DNA of 64,000 nt from Frankia sp. RB7 (GTDB taxonomy: Bacteria; Pseudomonadota; Alphaproteobacteria; Rhizobiales; Xanthobacteraceae), in NCBI GenBank assembly GCA_030403585.1, contig JAUEPE010000002.1:124001-188000 (forward strand). Direction: 5' to 3'. Below, one piece after another: positions 30,338-42,553 of the stretch. Made by a program: the position numbers and the translations under genes. How positions within the stretch are numbered: the first letter of the stretch is position 1; each line of letters begins with the position of its first letter. A model generated the notes under the pieces. That model did no database searches, was not told the DNA's origin, and saw only the letters and a list, made by a program, of their open reading frames with translations.

Positions 30338-30727
30338 ATGCAGACTGTTGTCATCGTCATCCACCTCATGATCGTTGCCGTCATGATCGGTGCCGTGCTG
30401 CTCCAGAAGTCGGAAGGCGGCGGCCTCGGCATGGGCGGCGGTGCGGGCTTCATGTCGAGCCGTGGCACCGCGAATCTGTTGTCGCGCACCACCGCGATCC
30501 TGGCCGCCGGCTTCTTCCTGACCAGCCTGTTCCTGTCATGGTACGCCGGTTACAACCGCGCGCCATCCTCGATCATCGGCCAGCCTGCGTCGCAGACCCA
30601 GCCGGCCGGCGGTGGGCCGATCACCCCGCCGACCTCGGGCGGCATTCTGGATACGCTGAAGAAGGCGGACGAGCAGCAGCAGGCCCCGGCAGCGCCGAGC
30701 GGCCCGCAGGTGCCTCGCTCGCAATAA
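30338..30727 (+). CDS. secG: Preprotein translocase subunit SecG
   Basis: This 129-aa protein has the SecG layout: a first helix (MQTVVIVIHLMIVAVMIGAV), the conserved cytoplasmic loop LLQKSEGGGLGMGGGAGFMS, and a second helix (TAILAAGFFLTSLFLSWYAG). The C-terminal tail rich in Pro, Gln and Ala is the usual alphaproteobacterial extension. It joins SecYE in the inner-membrane translocon. A GGAAGGA ribosome-binding site lies just before the ATG. It stands between tpiA and pyrG, a common Rhizobiales order. Confidence 0.96.
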   Translation: MQTVVIVIHLMIVAVMIGAVLLQKSEGGGLGMGGGAGFMSSRGTANLLSRTTAILAAGFFLTSLFLSWYAGYNRAPSSIIGQPASQTQPAGGGPITPPTSGGILDTLKKADEQQQAPAAPSGPQVPRSQ

Positions 30728-30881
30728 AGCAGGGGGGCCATGCAGGGCGGTGGCTACCTTCCTGCATCAACAATCCCCATCAAGGCTCTGTCACCACTCT
30801 TAGTTTTGGCTCACCCACAGGCCCGCAGATTCTTTGGGGCGGAATACGAATCGCTTTGGCGAATCGAATTCGAGGGATTAG

Positions 30882-32525
<1,644 letters not shown>

Positions 32526-32564
32526 CTCTTTCTCGGCCTTTGACGATCGCCCAATTTGTTGCGA

Positions 32565-32601
32565 CAACTCCCTGCCGCAAGAACAATGATGCAGGGAGTT
32601 G
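32565..32601 (+). promoter_or_regulatory. Hairpin covering the ribosome-binding site of the NIPSNAP gene
   Basis: A perfect 11-bp inverted repeat, CAACTCCCTGC (32565-32575) and GCAGGGAGTTG (32591-32601), has a 15-nt loop. The GGGAG that would serve the ATG at 32608 lies entirely in the 3' arm. It may double as a terminator for pyrG, though no T-run follows. Confidence 0.55.
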
Positions 32602-32607
32602 AGTCCG

Positions 32608-32934
32608 ATGATCTACGAAATGCGCGTCTATCACTGCGTGCCCGGCCGTTTGCCCGCGCTGCTGAAGCGGTTCGAGACCGTCACGCTGAAGCTCTGGGAA
32701 AAACACGGTATCCGGCAGGCCGGCTTTTTCACGACCATGATTGGCCTCTCGAACCAGGAGCTGACCTACTTCCTGGCCTGGGAATCGCTTGCCGAGCGCG
32801 AGAAGAAGTGGGCAGGCTTCATGACCGATCCGGACTGGATGAAAGCACGCGCCGAGAGCGAAGCGGACGGCCAGATCGTGGGCAACATCGTCAGCCAGCT
32901 GCTGACGCCGACCGCCTTCTCGTCGGTGAAGTAA
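32608..32934 (+). CDS. NIPSNAP-family protein
   Basis: This 108-aa protein starts MIYEMRVYHCVPGRLPALLK and contains the ferredoxin-like dimeric alpha/beta pattern of the NIPSNAP family, with LAWESLAEREKKWAGFMTDP in the middle. Function is unknown; members are small dimeric proteins sometimes linked to stress or to catabolic loci. I chose the ATG at 32608, ten bases after GGGAG, over the TTG at 32599 that would abut the ribosome-binding site. That ribosome-binding site is locked in an 11-bp hairpin, which could make expression conditional. Confidence 0.88.
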   Translation: MIYEMRVYHCVPGRLPALLKRFETVTLKLWEKHGIRQAGFFTTMIGLSNQELTYFLAWESLAEREKKWAGFMTDPDWMKARAESEADGQIVGNIVSQLLTPTAFSSVK

Positions 32935-33053
32935 CGCTTCCAGGCACCTTGCGAGGGCCCCGGCGCAACCCTGATATTCGAACGGCTCCAGCCGAATGGG
33001 GTTGATCAGCCCCTCATCACCGCTATGGTCGCGGCGAAACGAGGGAATTGGCC

Positions 33054-33905
33054 TTGAGCTCTTCACCATCCGCGGCCCCTGTCGTTAGTGTCGGCACGGT
33101 CAAGTTCGGCAATGATCTGCCGATCTCGATCATTGCCGGGCCGTGCCAGCTCGAAAGCCGTCAGCATGCGCTGGAGGTCGCCTCCGCGCTGAAGGAGATC
33201 GCCGCGCGGCTGAAGATCGGCCTCGTCTACAAGACCTCCTTCGACAAGGCCAACCGCACCAGCGCCTCGGCGCAGCGCGGCCTCGGCTTAGCGCAGTCGC
33301 TGCCGATCTTCGCCGAGATCCGGTCCTCGCTTGGACTTCCCGTGCTGACCGACGTGCACGATGCCGCGCAATGCGCCGACGTCGCGCAGGCCGTCGATGT
33401 CCTGCAGATCCCGGCCTTCCTGTGCCGGCAAACCGATCTGCTGCTGGCTGCGGCCGCAACCGGCAAGGTCGTCAACGTCAAGAAGGGGCAATTCCTCGCG
33501 CCCTGGGACATGACGAATGTCGTCGCCAAGATCACCAGCGCGAACAATCCCAACGTGCTCGTCACCGAGCGCGGCGTCTCCTTCGGCTACAACACGCTGG
33601 TGTCGGACATGCGCGCGCTGCCGATCATGGCGCGCACGACCGGTGCGCCCGTGATTTTCGACGCGACCCATTCGGTGCAGCAACCGGGCGGGAAGGGTGG
33701 ATCCTCCGGCGGCGAGCGCGAATTCGTGCCGGTGCTGGCGCGCGCGGCCGTGGCCGTCGGCGTCGCCGGTGTCTTCATCGAGACTCACCCCGATCCGGAT
33801 CGCGCGCCTTCCGACGGCCCGAACATGGTGCCGCTGCGCGAGTTCGAAGGGCTCATTCGTACGCTGATGGCGTTTGACGCGGTGGCCAAGGGCCAAGCGC
33901 GCTGA
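33054..33905 (+). CDS. kdsA: 2-dehydro-3-deoxyphosphooctonate aldolase (KDO-8-P synthase)
   Basis: This enzyme condenses phosphoenolpyruvate and arabinose-5-phosphate into KDO-8-phosphate for lipopolysaccharide. Family segments are [18 protein letters not shown] (about residues 23-40), [40 protein letters not shown], and [11 protein letters not shown]. The ATHSVQ and Cys-containing segments fit the metal-independent or dependent forms equally without modelling. Two in-frame TTG codons compete as start: 33054 has GAGGGAA at a six-base spacing, 33048 would have none. It overlaps the MFS gene by one base (TGATG). Confidence 0.96.
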   Translation: MSSSPSAAPVVSVGTVKFGNDLPISIIAGPCQLESRQHALEVASALKEIAARLKIGLVYKTSFDKANRTSASAQRGLGLAQSLPIFAEIRSSLGLPVLTDVHDAAQCADVAQAVDVLQIPAFLCRQTDLLLAAAATGKVVNVKKGQFLAPWDMTNVVAKITSANNPNVLVTERGVSFGYNTLVSDMRALPIMARTTGAPVIFDATHSVQQPGGKGGSSGGEREFVPVLARAAVAVGVAGVFIETHPDPDRAPSDGPNMVPLREFEGLIRTLMAFDAVAKGQAR

Positions 33906-35116
33906 TGCACGAGCCCGTGGCCAGGCCGTCGTCCGATCAGAAGTTTCCGCCTGCGATCAACATCATCGCGCTCGCTGGATTCTCGGCCGCGTTGTCGACG
34001 CGCGCGCTCGATCCGGTGCTGCCGCATGTGGCGGAGGATTTTTCGATCAGCATCACCACGGCTGCGAGCATCGCCGCCGGCTTTGCCCTGATCTATGCGC
34101 TGGTGCAGCCGGCGGTCGGCGCGGCCGCCGATCTGTTCGGAAAGGCGCGGTTGATGACGCTGTGCCTGGCGCTGCTCGGCGTTGCCTGCATTCTCGGCGC
34201 GCTCACGACCAGTTTCTCTGCCCTTTTCGCGACCCGCATCCTGGCTGGTATCGCCTCCGGCGGTGTGTTTCCGGTGGCGCTCGGTTTGACTGCAGATCTC
34301 GTTGCGCCCGCCAAGCGGCAGGTCGCGATCGGGCGGACCATGGCGGGGTCGATGACCGGCAATCTGCTCGGCGCCTCGGCCTCCGGCATCATCGGCGATT
34401 TCATCGGCTGGCGCGGCGTGCTCGTGATCCTTGGCGCGCTCGGCCTGATTGCAGCCGTCGCGGTCGCGGCAGGTTTCCGTGGCGCCGCGCTGACGCCGCC
34501 GCCGAAGACCGACCTGAAAACCCTGAGGCAGGGCTACCGCACCATTTTCGCCAATCCCAACACGCGCTACTGCTACTCGGCCGTGTTTGTCGAGGGCTGC
34601 TGCGTGTTTGGCCTGTTTCCCTTCATCGCCGCGTTCCTGTTCGATCTCGGCGAAAAATCATTGTCGATCGCGGGCATCGTGATCGCGGGGTTTGCAGTCG
34701 GCGGGTTGCTCTACACCTTCACGGTATCGCGCATGCTGCCGCGGCTCGGCGTCAAGGGCATGATGATCGCCGGCGGCTGCCTGGTGGCATTGCAGTTCGG
34801 CGCGCTCGCTTTCGGTCCGGGCTGGAAGCTGCAATTTGCCAGCATGCTGGCGATGGGCTGGGGCTTTTACATGATCCACGGCTGCCTGCAGGTGTTCGCC
34901 AGCGAGCTGTCGGTCGAGGCGCGTGCGACGGCGATGTCGCTGCACTCGTTCTTTTTCTTCATGGGCCAGACGGTCGGTCCGCTCGCCTACGGGTTCGGGC
35001 TTGCCCATACCGGCAAGGCGCCGACGCTGGTCGCGAGTGCCGTGCTGATGGTGCTGCTGGGCCTTGCCTGCGCCGCGCTGCTCAAGCCGCGGGCACCGTC
35101 GGACGCGCGGGCCTGA
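33905..35116 (+). CDS. MFS transporter
   Basis: This 403-aa protein has twelve predicted hydrophobic segments and the Major Facilitator Superfamily layout; the loop after the second helix (GAAADLFGKARLM) resembles the MFS motif A (GxLaDrxGRr). It is of the drug:H+ antiporter-like (DHA1) size, but the substrate is not known. Its ATG overlaps the kdsA stop (TGATG), implying coupled translation. The association may simply be operon convenience rather than a lipopolysaccharide role. Confidence 0.92.
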   Translation: MHEPVARPSSDQKFPPAINIIALAGFSAALSTRALDPVLPHVAEDFSISITTAASIAAGFALIYALVQPAVGAAADLFGKARLMTLCLALLGVACILGALTTSFSALFATRILAGIASGGVFPVALGLTADLVAPAKRQVAIGRTMAGSMTGNLLGASASGIIGDFIGWRGVLVILGALGLIAAVAVAAGFRGAALTPPPKTDLKTLRQGYRTIFANPNTRYCYSAVFVEGCCVFGLFPFIAAFLFDLGEKSLSIAGIVIAGFAVGGLLYTFTVSRMLPRLGVKGMMIAGGCLVALQFGALAFGPGWKLQFASMLAMGWGFYMIHGCLQVFASELSVEARATAMSLHSFFFFMGQTVGPLAYGFGLAHTGKAPTLVASAVLMVLLGLACAALLKPRAPSDARA

Positions 35117-35247
35117 GGTCAGTATTTCGCTACCGATCCCCGTATTTTCCCGTGGGACGGCGGCAGCCAAATCCCTTCAATCTTAAATCAAATCTCACGC
35201 TTCGCCCCGTAGAGTGCCGCCCAAACCGCTAGCCGGCGGCAACATCT

Positions 35248-37353
35248 ATGGATCAGTCGATGCAAAAGCAGCGTTCGGTCGCCCGCATTCTCGGGGCGGT
35301 GGTTGGGTCTCTCGGTCTCATCCTCGTCGTCATCTGCGCCTACGCCCTGAAGCTGGCGGTGACGCGCTATTCGGACAGCAACCGCATCGTCTCGCTCACA
35401 ATTGCGAGCCGCGACCTGACCAACACGCTGGTAATCTTTCGCCTGGAGCGCGGCGACACGCTGAGCTATCTGGCCTCCGCCGCGCCGGCGCCCGACAGCG
35501 TCATGAGCAGCCTCGCCGAACAGCGGGCAACAGTGCAGAAGAATTACGCGCAGGCCTTGCAGAGCCTCGCCTCGGTCGATGCGCCCGGTCTCACCGAGAA
35601 GCTCGACAAGCTCCGCGGTATCTGGGGGCAGCTCGAGGAACTGCGTCCGCGCGCGATCACCGCGCTGAAGCAGGAGAAGGGCGCGCGTGACGCGAACCTG
35701 CAGCCGGGCTGGGCCAAGATCAGCGACGGCTTCATGGATGCGATTGGCGACGTCACCGCCCATGTCGACAACGCGATGGCGCTGATCGATCCCGTGGTCG
35801 ATCGCCTTCTGGTCGCCAAGCAGGCCTCCTGGCAGGCCCGCGCCAATGCCGGCCAGACCATTCTCGTCCAGTTCTCCTCGATCCTGGCCAACAAGACCTG
35901 GACCGCGGCCGACGGCGTCACCTTCGCCGATCTGCGCGGCCGCATCCAGCAGTCATGGCTGGTGGTGCGCGACCTCAGCCCCAACGTCGCCTCGCCCGAG
36001 CTGTTGCAGGCGATCCGGAACGCCGAGCCGGAAATCTCCGGCGCGCTCAGCGACGAACGCAATGCGATTGCGACCAAGCTGCTCGCCGGTGAGCCCGCCG
36101 GCGTCGCCGGCCTCGACTACCGCGATCGTCAGCTTGTCGGCGCCAATAACGTTGTCATCGTCACCCAGACCGCGCTTGCCAATATGATCTCACGGGCCGA
36201 GGAGGGCGCCTCGCGCGCCCGTTTCAGCCTGATCCTGTTTGGCCTGTTGGTGCCGGCCTCGCTGGCGCTGATGATCGGTGGCCTGATGCTGATGCGCAAC
36301 CGCGTGATCCGTCCGCTGACCGCGATCACCGGCGTGATGACGCGCTTTGCCGATCATGATTTCGCCAGCGAGGTGCCGGGCCTCGACCGCAACGACGAGA
36401 TCGGCCGCATGGCGTCGGCCTTGCAGGTGTTCAAGGAGGCCATGATCAACGCCGAGCGCCTCGCGGGCGATCAGGCGGCCGAGCGCGCCGACAAGGAGAA
36501 GCGCGCGTCCGAACTCTCGGGGCTCGTGCGGCAGTTCGAAAGCCGGATCGGTCAGATGGTGCAGACATTGTCGAGCGCCTCAGGAGAGCTGGAGACGACG
36601 GCCCGCTCGATGTCGGGTACGGCGGCGGAAGCGCAGGCTCAGGCCGGTTCGGCCTCGACGCTCGCCGACCAGGTCGGCGGCGGCGTGCAGACGGTTGCGG
36701 CCGCTGCCGAGGAACTCAACGCCTCGATCCGCGAGATCAACCGCCAGGTCGAGCAGGCGAGCCGCGCCACCGAGCATGCAGTCGTCACCGTCAGGGAGAC
36801 CGACAGCACCATGCGCGCGCTCGCCGACGGCGCCGACCGCATCGGCGAGGTCATTGGCCTCATCTCCTCGATCGCGGGCCAGACCAATCTGCTGGCCTTG
36901 AACGCTACGATCGAGGCCGCACGCGCCGGCGAATCCGGGCGCGGCTTTGCGGTCGTGGCCAGCGAGGTGAAGAACCTTGCCTCGCAGACCGCGAAGGCCA
37001 CCGAGGAGATCAGCACCCAGATCACGGAGATCCAGGGCGCAACGCAGAAGGCGGTCTCTGCCATCGACGGCATCGTCAAGACCATCGAGGAAGTCTCGAG
37101 CATCAACCGCGTCATCGCCGCCGCGATCGAAGAGCAGAACAAGGCGACCGCCGAGATCGCCAACACCGTGCAGCACACGGCGGAAGCCACCTCGACCGTG
37201 ACGCGCAACATCGCAACCGTCTCGTCGGCCGCGAACGAGACCGGCCGCGCGGCCTCCGGCGTGCTGAAGGCGGCTGCCGATCTGTCGAGCCAGTCGTCAT
37301 CGCTGACGGGCGAGGTGGACAGCTTCATCACCAGGGTGCGTGAGGTGGCTTAA
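35248..37353 (+). CDS. Methyl-accepting chemotaxis protein
   Basis: This 701-aa protein has an N-terminal transmembrane helix (about residues 14-37), a long periplasmic helical sensor of about 280 residues, a second helix ([20 protein letters not shown], about 325-350), a HAMP domain (about 352-405), and a cytoplasmic signalling domain. The conserved hairpin tip is readable at about residues 535-580 ([20 protein letters not shown] then [15 protein letters not shown]). No CheR-docking pentapeptide is at the C-terminus, which ends FITRVREVA. The ligand is unknown. No che genes lie nearby. Confidence 0.96.
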   Translation: MDQSMQKQRSVARILGAVVGSLGLILVVICAYALKLAVTRYSDSNRIVSLTIASRDLTNTLVIFRLERGDTLSYLASAAPAPDSVMSSLAEQRATVQKNYAQALQSLASVDAPGLTEKLDKLRGIWGQLEELRPRAITALKQEKGARDANLQPGWAKISDGFMDAIGDVTAHVDNAMALIDPVVDRLLVAKQASWQARANAGQTILVQFSSILANKTWTAADGVTFADLRGRIQQSWLVVRDLSPNVASPELLQAIRNAEPEISGALSDERNAIATKLLAGEPAGVAGLDYRDRQLVGANNVVIVTQTALANMISRAEEGASRARFSLILFGLLVPASLALMIGGLMLMRNRVIRPLTAITGVMTRFADHDFASEVPGLDRNDEIGRMASALQVFKEAMINAERLAGDQAAERADKEKRASELSGLVRQFESRIGQMVQTLSSASGELETTARSMSGTAAEAQAQAGSASTLADQVGGGVQTVAAAAEELNASIREINRQVEQASRATEHAVVTVRETDSTMRALADGADRIGEVIGLISSIAGQTNLLALNATIEAARAGESGRGFAVVASEVKNLASQTAKATEEISTQITEIQGATQKAVSAIDGIVKTIEEVSSINRVIAAAIEEQNKATAEIANTVQHTAEATSTVTRNIATVSSAANETGRAASGVLKAAADLSSQSSSLTGEVDSFITRVREVA

Positions 37354-37379
37354 CGCGCCTGAGAAACCGGCAAAATGAC

Positions 37380-37418
37380 AAAGGTCCGTCCCAGCGTCAG
37401 GCCGTGGCGGGCCCTTTT
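37380..37418. terminator. Probable bidirectional terminator
   Basis: Between the convergent chemoreceptor and ModA-like genes, an imperfect inverted repeat (AAAGGTCCGTCCC ... GGCGGGCCCTTT) is followed by TTTTT on the plus strand and preceded by an A-run, as expected of a terminator shared by both genes. Mismatches in the stem keep confidence moderate. Confidence 0.55.
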
Positions 37419-37430
37419 TGTTGATCAACG

Positions 37431-38234
37431 CTAATTCGCGATCGGCTCCATGCCACTCGCGATCATCGCGTCGCGGGCTGCGTGAGAGGCGAGGAATTTA
37501 ATCAGGGCGCGCCCAGCCTCTTGTTCCTTCGAGACGGTTGCGATCCCGGCCGAGAAGATCGTGATCTGCTGAATTTCCTTCGGCAACGGACCCACGATGT
37601 CGATGCCTTTCACGGGCTTCAGTTCGCTGATCTGCTGGAAGCCGAGTTCGGCCTCGCCGTGCGCGACGATCTCGCCGACGGGAGTAGCCGGAATCTTTCG
37701 TGCCTTGTCCCTCATGGCCTCAGTGATTCCGAGCTTGTCGAACATCTCGGTCGAGACGTAGACGCCGCTGGCGCTGTCGGAATAGGCGATCGTCTTCGCA
37801 GCCAGGAGCGCGCGCTTGACCGTGTCCACCGTGCTGATGTCCGGCTTCGGCGCGCCCGACTTCACGGCAACTCCGATCGGCGACCGCGTCAGGTCGACCT
37901 GGCTGCCGGCCACGACCTTGCCCTTGTTGACGAGGTCGGTGAGCGCGTAGCCCACCATGATCAGCACGTCCGCCGGTTCGCCGCGCTCGAGCCGGACCGG
38001 AATCGCATTGGTGGTGGTGCCCATCGACGGCCCGTAGGCGGTCAGCACCTTGTTGCCGGTGGCTTTCTCGAATTCCGGCACGAGCGCCTGATAGGCCGCC
38101 GTCAATCCGCCCGAGATCATCACATGGACTTCCGCAGCGTGAGACGCGCCGGTGAACCACAGGACGCCGAGAAGGCCCAAGGCAAACTTCAAGGCAACGC
38201 CGCGGAATTTCGAAGGTATCGATGTCATCGTCAT
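37431..38234 (-). CDS. Orphan ModA-like periplasmic binding protein
   Basis: This 267-aa protein carries a Sec signal peptide (KFALGLLGVLWFTGASHAAE) and a type II periplasmic-binding fold. The mature part begins EVHVMISGGLTAAYQALVPE, in the style of molybdate-binding ModA proteins, and contains KVLTAYGPSMGTT and ADVLIMVGYALTDLV. Bona fide ModA has SLTDA-like oxyanion residues that differ here, so another small anion or organic substrate is possible. No ModB/ModC genes are near, so either a distant transporter is used or the protein acts as a sensor. The ATG at 38234 has GGAG five bases upstream. Confidence 0.85.
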   Translation of the reverse strand: MTMTSIPSKFRGVALKFALGLLGVLWFTGASHAAEVHVMISGGLTAAYQALVPEFEKATGNKVLTAYGPSMGTTTNAIPVRLERGEPADVLIMVGYALTDLVNKGKVVAGSQVDLTRSPIGVAVKSGAPKPDISTVDTVKRALLAAKTIAYSDSASGVYVSTEMFDKLGITEAMRDKARKIPATPVGEIVAHGEAELGFQQISELKPVKGIDIVGPLPKEIQQITIFSAGIATVSKEQEAGRALIKFLASHAARDAMIASGMEPIAN

Positions 38235-38244
38235 TGGTCTCCAG

Positions 38245-38721
38245 CTAACCCCGGCCGCGATACGGCGCGACGCCCTGCTCGGGCACCCACAGGCCCTTCG
38301 GCACGCGGCCGGTCTGCCAGAACACGTCGATCGGGATGCCGCCGCGCGGGTACCAATAGCCTCCGATGCGCAAGAATTTCGGCTTGATCTCTGAGGCGAT
38401 GCGCTTGCCGATCATCACGGTGCAGTCCTCGTGGAAGGCGCCGTGGTTGCGGAAGCTCGCGATGTAGAGTTTGAGCGATTTCGACTCCAGCAGCCACTGA
38501 CCGGGCGCGTAGTCGATCATCAGATGGGCGAAATCGGGCTGGCCGGTCACCGGGCACAACGACGTGAATTCCGGCACGGTGAAACGGACCAGATAGTCGG
38601 TCCCTGCTTGCGGATTCGGAACCCGGTCGAGCTTCGCCTTCTCGGGCGCATCCGGCCATTCCACGGCACGGCCGAGCTGCAGAGAAGGTGAGTTGTTCGA
38701 TTTGCTGGGTTTTTTCGACAT
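38245..38721 (-). CDS. queF: 7-cyano-7-deazaguanine reductase (preQ1 synthase)
   Basis: This 158-aa enzyme reduces preQ0 to preQ1 with NADPH in queuosine synthesis. It is the short, unimodular QueF type. The catalytic Cys and Asp are in [18 protein letters not shown] (about residues 54-71) and the QueF motif is [20 protein letters not shown] (about 78-97). The start is next to a hairpin (GGCCGC/GCGGCC, 38724-38741) whose loop exposes part of the GGAGG ribosome-binding site. It ends about 10 nt before the ModA-like gene starts, so the two may be cotranscribed. Confidence 0.97.
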   Translation of the reverse strand: MSKKPSKSNNSPSLQLGRAVEWPDAPEKAKLDRVPNPQAGTDYLVRFTVPEFTSLCPVTGQPDFAHLMIDYAPGQWLLESKSLKLYIASFRNHGAFHEDCTVMIGKRIASEIKPKFLRIGGYWYPRGGIPIDVFWQTGRVPKGLWVPEQGVAPYRGRG

Positions 38722-38723
38722 GA

Positions 38724-40130
<1,407 letters not shown>

Positions 40131-40190
40131 GCCAGGCTAACGCGGGCAGGTAACGACGGCCGGCGGTGCTTCACAGCGTCGTCGCCAGGG

Positions 40191-41222
40191 TCATTCTTCC
40201 TTGCCCGTGGCGATCGGAGTGTCGAATGCATTGAGCAGGCGCCACGCCAAAATCACGGAATGGTCGTCGAGGACATCAATGACCTGGAGGGCGACAAGGA
40301 TGTCGCTATCTCGCACATTAATTGATCGGAGCAGATAGAGATTGCCCTTTGCTGCAACGAGCTTTTCAGAAAGTGATGCGCTCCCAATCCTGAATCCGCG
40401 CGATCGATTCTGATCCTTCCTGATATCTTTGATGTCTTGGGGTGGGCGATAGCTCCACATGTAGTTCCAGGCTTCAGTTCGAGATGAATCGACCTGTCTC
40501 GGCACGGTATTCGCTGCGATTATTGCGAGCTCTTTGGTTTCTTGAGGCCCACAATCAAGAAAGAAGCCATAATTCGCGCCGGCAAAGCCGACCCGCAGCG
40601 TGCCGCCTTCGAGCCCAATGTCTGAGCCCGCCCCATATTCATGTGTGCCGCGGGCAAAAGAGTAATACGCGCCTCCACCACGCAGGACTGCTTCACGCTC
40701 CGATGCATTTCCGGCGCCCATCGGCTGGAGCCGGAGCAACTTGACCGTTCCATCTGGCACGCCCTTTAGCGCCTGCGCATACGTGGCTGGAGGTACCTCC
40801 AGAAGTCGATCCATCGCCTTCCTGTCAAACTTAGGCTCTTCGATACCAAGGAATTGCACCCACGCGATCGGTACCCGAGCCGCGAATGCGGTGATCGTAA
40901 AGGCGAGGAATGTTCCAAAGAAGACTATGACCATCCACATCAAGACCTGCGCGGCCAGTATGGTGGCGTGGTTCTTGGTTGCGAGAAGTCGAACAAATAC
41001 CAAGAACAGAACCATCGCCACGAACATCCCGCCCAGGACGATCGCTGCGCTCCTTGGGGTTCCCAAGAATGACAGGACGATTGATCCGGCGGCCGCAACA
41101 CCTGCTACTGCGAGGGCGTAGTCTACGGCAGGCACCGCCTTTCGAGCAGCATTGAGAACACCCATGGGAGTTAGCGGCGTCTCCGGCTCTGGTGATTTCT
41201 TGGATTTGTCGTCGCCTGCCAT
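40191..41222 (-). CDS. Membrane protein of unknown function, lower GC
   Basis: About 343 aa. I recognise no family. From the ATG at 41222 (MAGDDKSKKSPEPE), which has GAGGTGGGG just upstream, the protein has a charged N-terminus, two or three hydrophobic segments (YALAVAGVAAAGSIVLSFLG, IVLGGMFVAMVLFLVFVRLL, VLMWMVIVFFGTFLAFTITA) within residues 30-125, and a soluble C-terminal domain of about 210 residues. Base composition is visibly less GC-rich and codon use less biased than in eno and the next gene, which suggests recent acquisition. It is divergent from the MDR gene across a region with operator-like repeats. Confidence 0.8.
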   Translation of the reverse strand: MAGDDKSKKSPEPETPLTPMGVLNAARKAVPAVDYALAVAGVAAAGSIVLSFLGTPRSAAIVLGGMFVAMVLFLVFVRLLATKNHATILAAQVLMWMVIVFFGTFLAFTITAFAARVPIAWVQFLGIEEPKFDRKAMDRLLEVPPATYAQALKGVPDGTVKLLRLQPMGAGNASEREAVLRGGGAYYSFARGTHEYGAGSDIGLEGGTLRVGFAGANYGFFLDCGPQETKELAIIAANTVPRQVDSSRTEAWNYMWSYRPPQDIKDIRKDQNRSRGFRIGSASLSEKLVAAKGNLYLLRSINVRDSDILVALQVIDVLDDHSVILAWRLLNAFDTPIATGKEE

Positions 41223-41274
41223 TGGCCCCACCTCAAAATCGAACATCATTGAAAGAGGCCACTGTAGTGCAACG

Positions 41275-41322
41275 TTTGCGTGTGACGCAAATGTTTGCAA
41301 AGGCTGGTCAATGTGGGTCAAT
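41275..41322. promoter_or_regulatory. Operator-like repeats in a divergent promoter region
   Basis: The inverted repeat TTTGCGT-GTG-ACGCAAA (41275-41291) is followed by two direct copies of GGTCAAT (41306-41312 and 41316-41322) spaced ten bases apart, one helical turn. They lie between the unknown membrane protein gene and the MDR gene and probably serve one or both promoters. The cognate regulator is not in the window as far as I can tell. Confidence 0.5.
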
Positions 41323-41377
41323 ATGGCCGCAGACAGGTGGCGCGTTTGGTCGCGATCAACACGAGGGAGGAATCAAT

Positions 41378-42520
41378 ATGTCAGCCGACGGCAAGTCCGG
41401 ACTGCAACTGCGTTCGCTGATCAAGACGAGCGGTGAGCTCGAGATCCTGCTTCTGGACGTGCCGACCCCCGCGCCCGCGGACGACGAGGTCGTCGTCCGC
41501 ATCGAGGCGGCACCGATCAACCCGTCCGACCTCGGCCTGCTCGCCGGCGCTGCCGACATGAGCACGGCCAAGGCGTCCGGTACGAAAGAGGCGCCAATCA
41601 TCACCGCGAAGGTGCCTGATGGCGCGATGCGCGCGATGGGCGCGCGGCTCGACCAGTCTCTGCCGGTCGGCAATGAGGGCGCGGGCGTCGTCATCAAGAC
41701 CGGCTCGTCCGATGCTGCAAAGGCGTTGATGGGCAAGACGGTCGCGATGATCGGTGGCGCCATGTACGCGCAGTACCGGACCCTGAAGGCGCGAGACTGC
41801 CAGCCGCTGCCCGAAGGCACGACGGCCGCGGAGGGCGCGTCCTGGTTCGTCAATCCGCTCACGGCGCTCGGCATGACCGAGACGATGCGGCGCGAAGGCC
41901 ACAAGGCCCTGGTGCACACGGCTGCCGCTTCCAATCTCGGCCAGATGCTGAACAAGATCTGCATCAAGGACGGCATCGGGCTCGTCAACATCGTGCGCAG
42001 CAAGGAGCAGGCCGAGATCCTGAAGAAGATCGGCGCCAAGCACGTTGTCGATTCCAGCGCGCCGAGTTTCCTCGACGATCTCACCAATGCGCTGGTCGAG
42101 ACCGGCGCCACCATCGCCTTCGATGCCATCGGTGGCGGCAAGCTCGCCGGCGACATCCTCAACTGCATGGAAATCGCGATCAACAAGACCGCGAAGGAAT
42201 ACAGCCGTTACGGCTCCAGCGTGCACAAGCAGGTCTACGTCTACGGCGCGCTCGATATCCGTCCGATCGAACTGCCGCGTGGCTTCGGCATGGCCTGGGG
42301 CGTCGGCGGCTGGCTCTTGACCCCGTTCCTGCAGAAGATCGGACCTGCCGACATCGGACGACTGCGTCAGCGCGTCGTGAGTGAATTGAAGACCACCTTT
42401 GCCAGCCACTACACCAAGGTGGTGTCGCTGCAGGAGGCGCTCGATCCCGCCAACATCGCGGTGTACGCCAAACGGGCCACCGGCGAAAAATTCCTCATCG
42501 ATCCAAATAAATCTTCGTGA
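41378..42520 (+). CDS. Zinc-less MDR-family oxidoreductase (quinone oxidoreductase-like)
   Basis: This 380-aa protein belongs to the medium-chain dehydrogenase/reductase superfamily. The N-terminal GroES-like part contains EAAPINPSDLGLL (about residue 45) and VGNEGAGVVIKTG; the Rossmann part has VHTAAASNLGQMLNKICI, a variant of the NAD(P)-binding glycine loop, and FDAIGGGKLAGDIL. No catalytic-zinc GHE or structural Cys cluster is present, so it is of the quinone-oxidoreductase or enoyl-reductase type. A strong ribosome-binding site (GAGGGAGGAA) fixes the start. The substrate is unknown. Confidence 0.9.
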   Translation: MSADGKSGLQLRSLIKTSGELEILLLDVPTPAPADDEVVVRIEAAPINPSDLGLLAGAADMSTAKASGTKEAPIITAKVPDGAMRAMGARLDQSLPVGNEGAGVVIKTGSSDAAKALMGKTVAMIGGAMYAQYRTLKARDCQPLPEGTTAAEGASWFVNPLTALGMTETMRREGHKALVHTAAASNLGQMLNKICIKDGIGLVNIVRSKEQAEILKKIGAKHVVDSSAPSFLDDLTNALVETGATIAFDAIGGGKLAGDILNCMEIAINKTAKEYSRYGSSVHKQVYVYGALDIRPIELPRGFGMAWGVGGWLLTPFLQKIGPADIGRLRQRVVSELKTTFASHYTKVVSLQEALDPANIAVYAKRATGEKFLIDPNKSS

Positions 42521-42553
42521 TCTGCGACCGCGGGTCACCCAAAAGGGGTCTTG

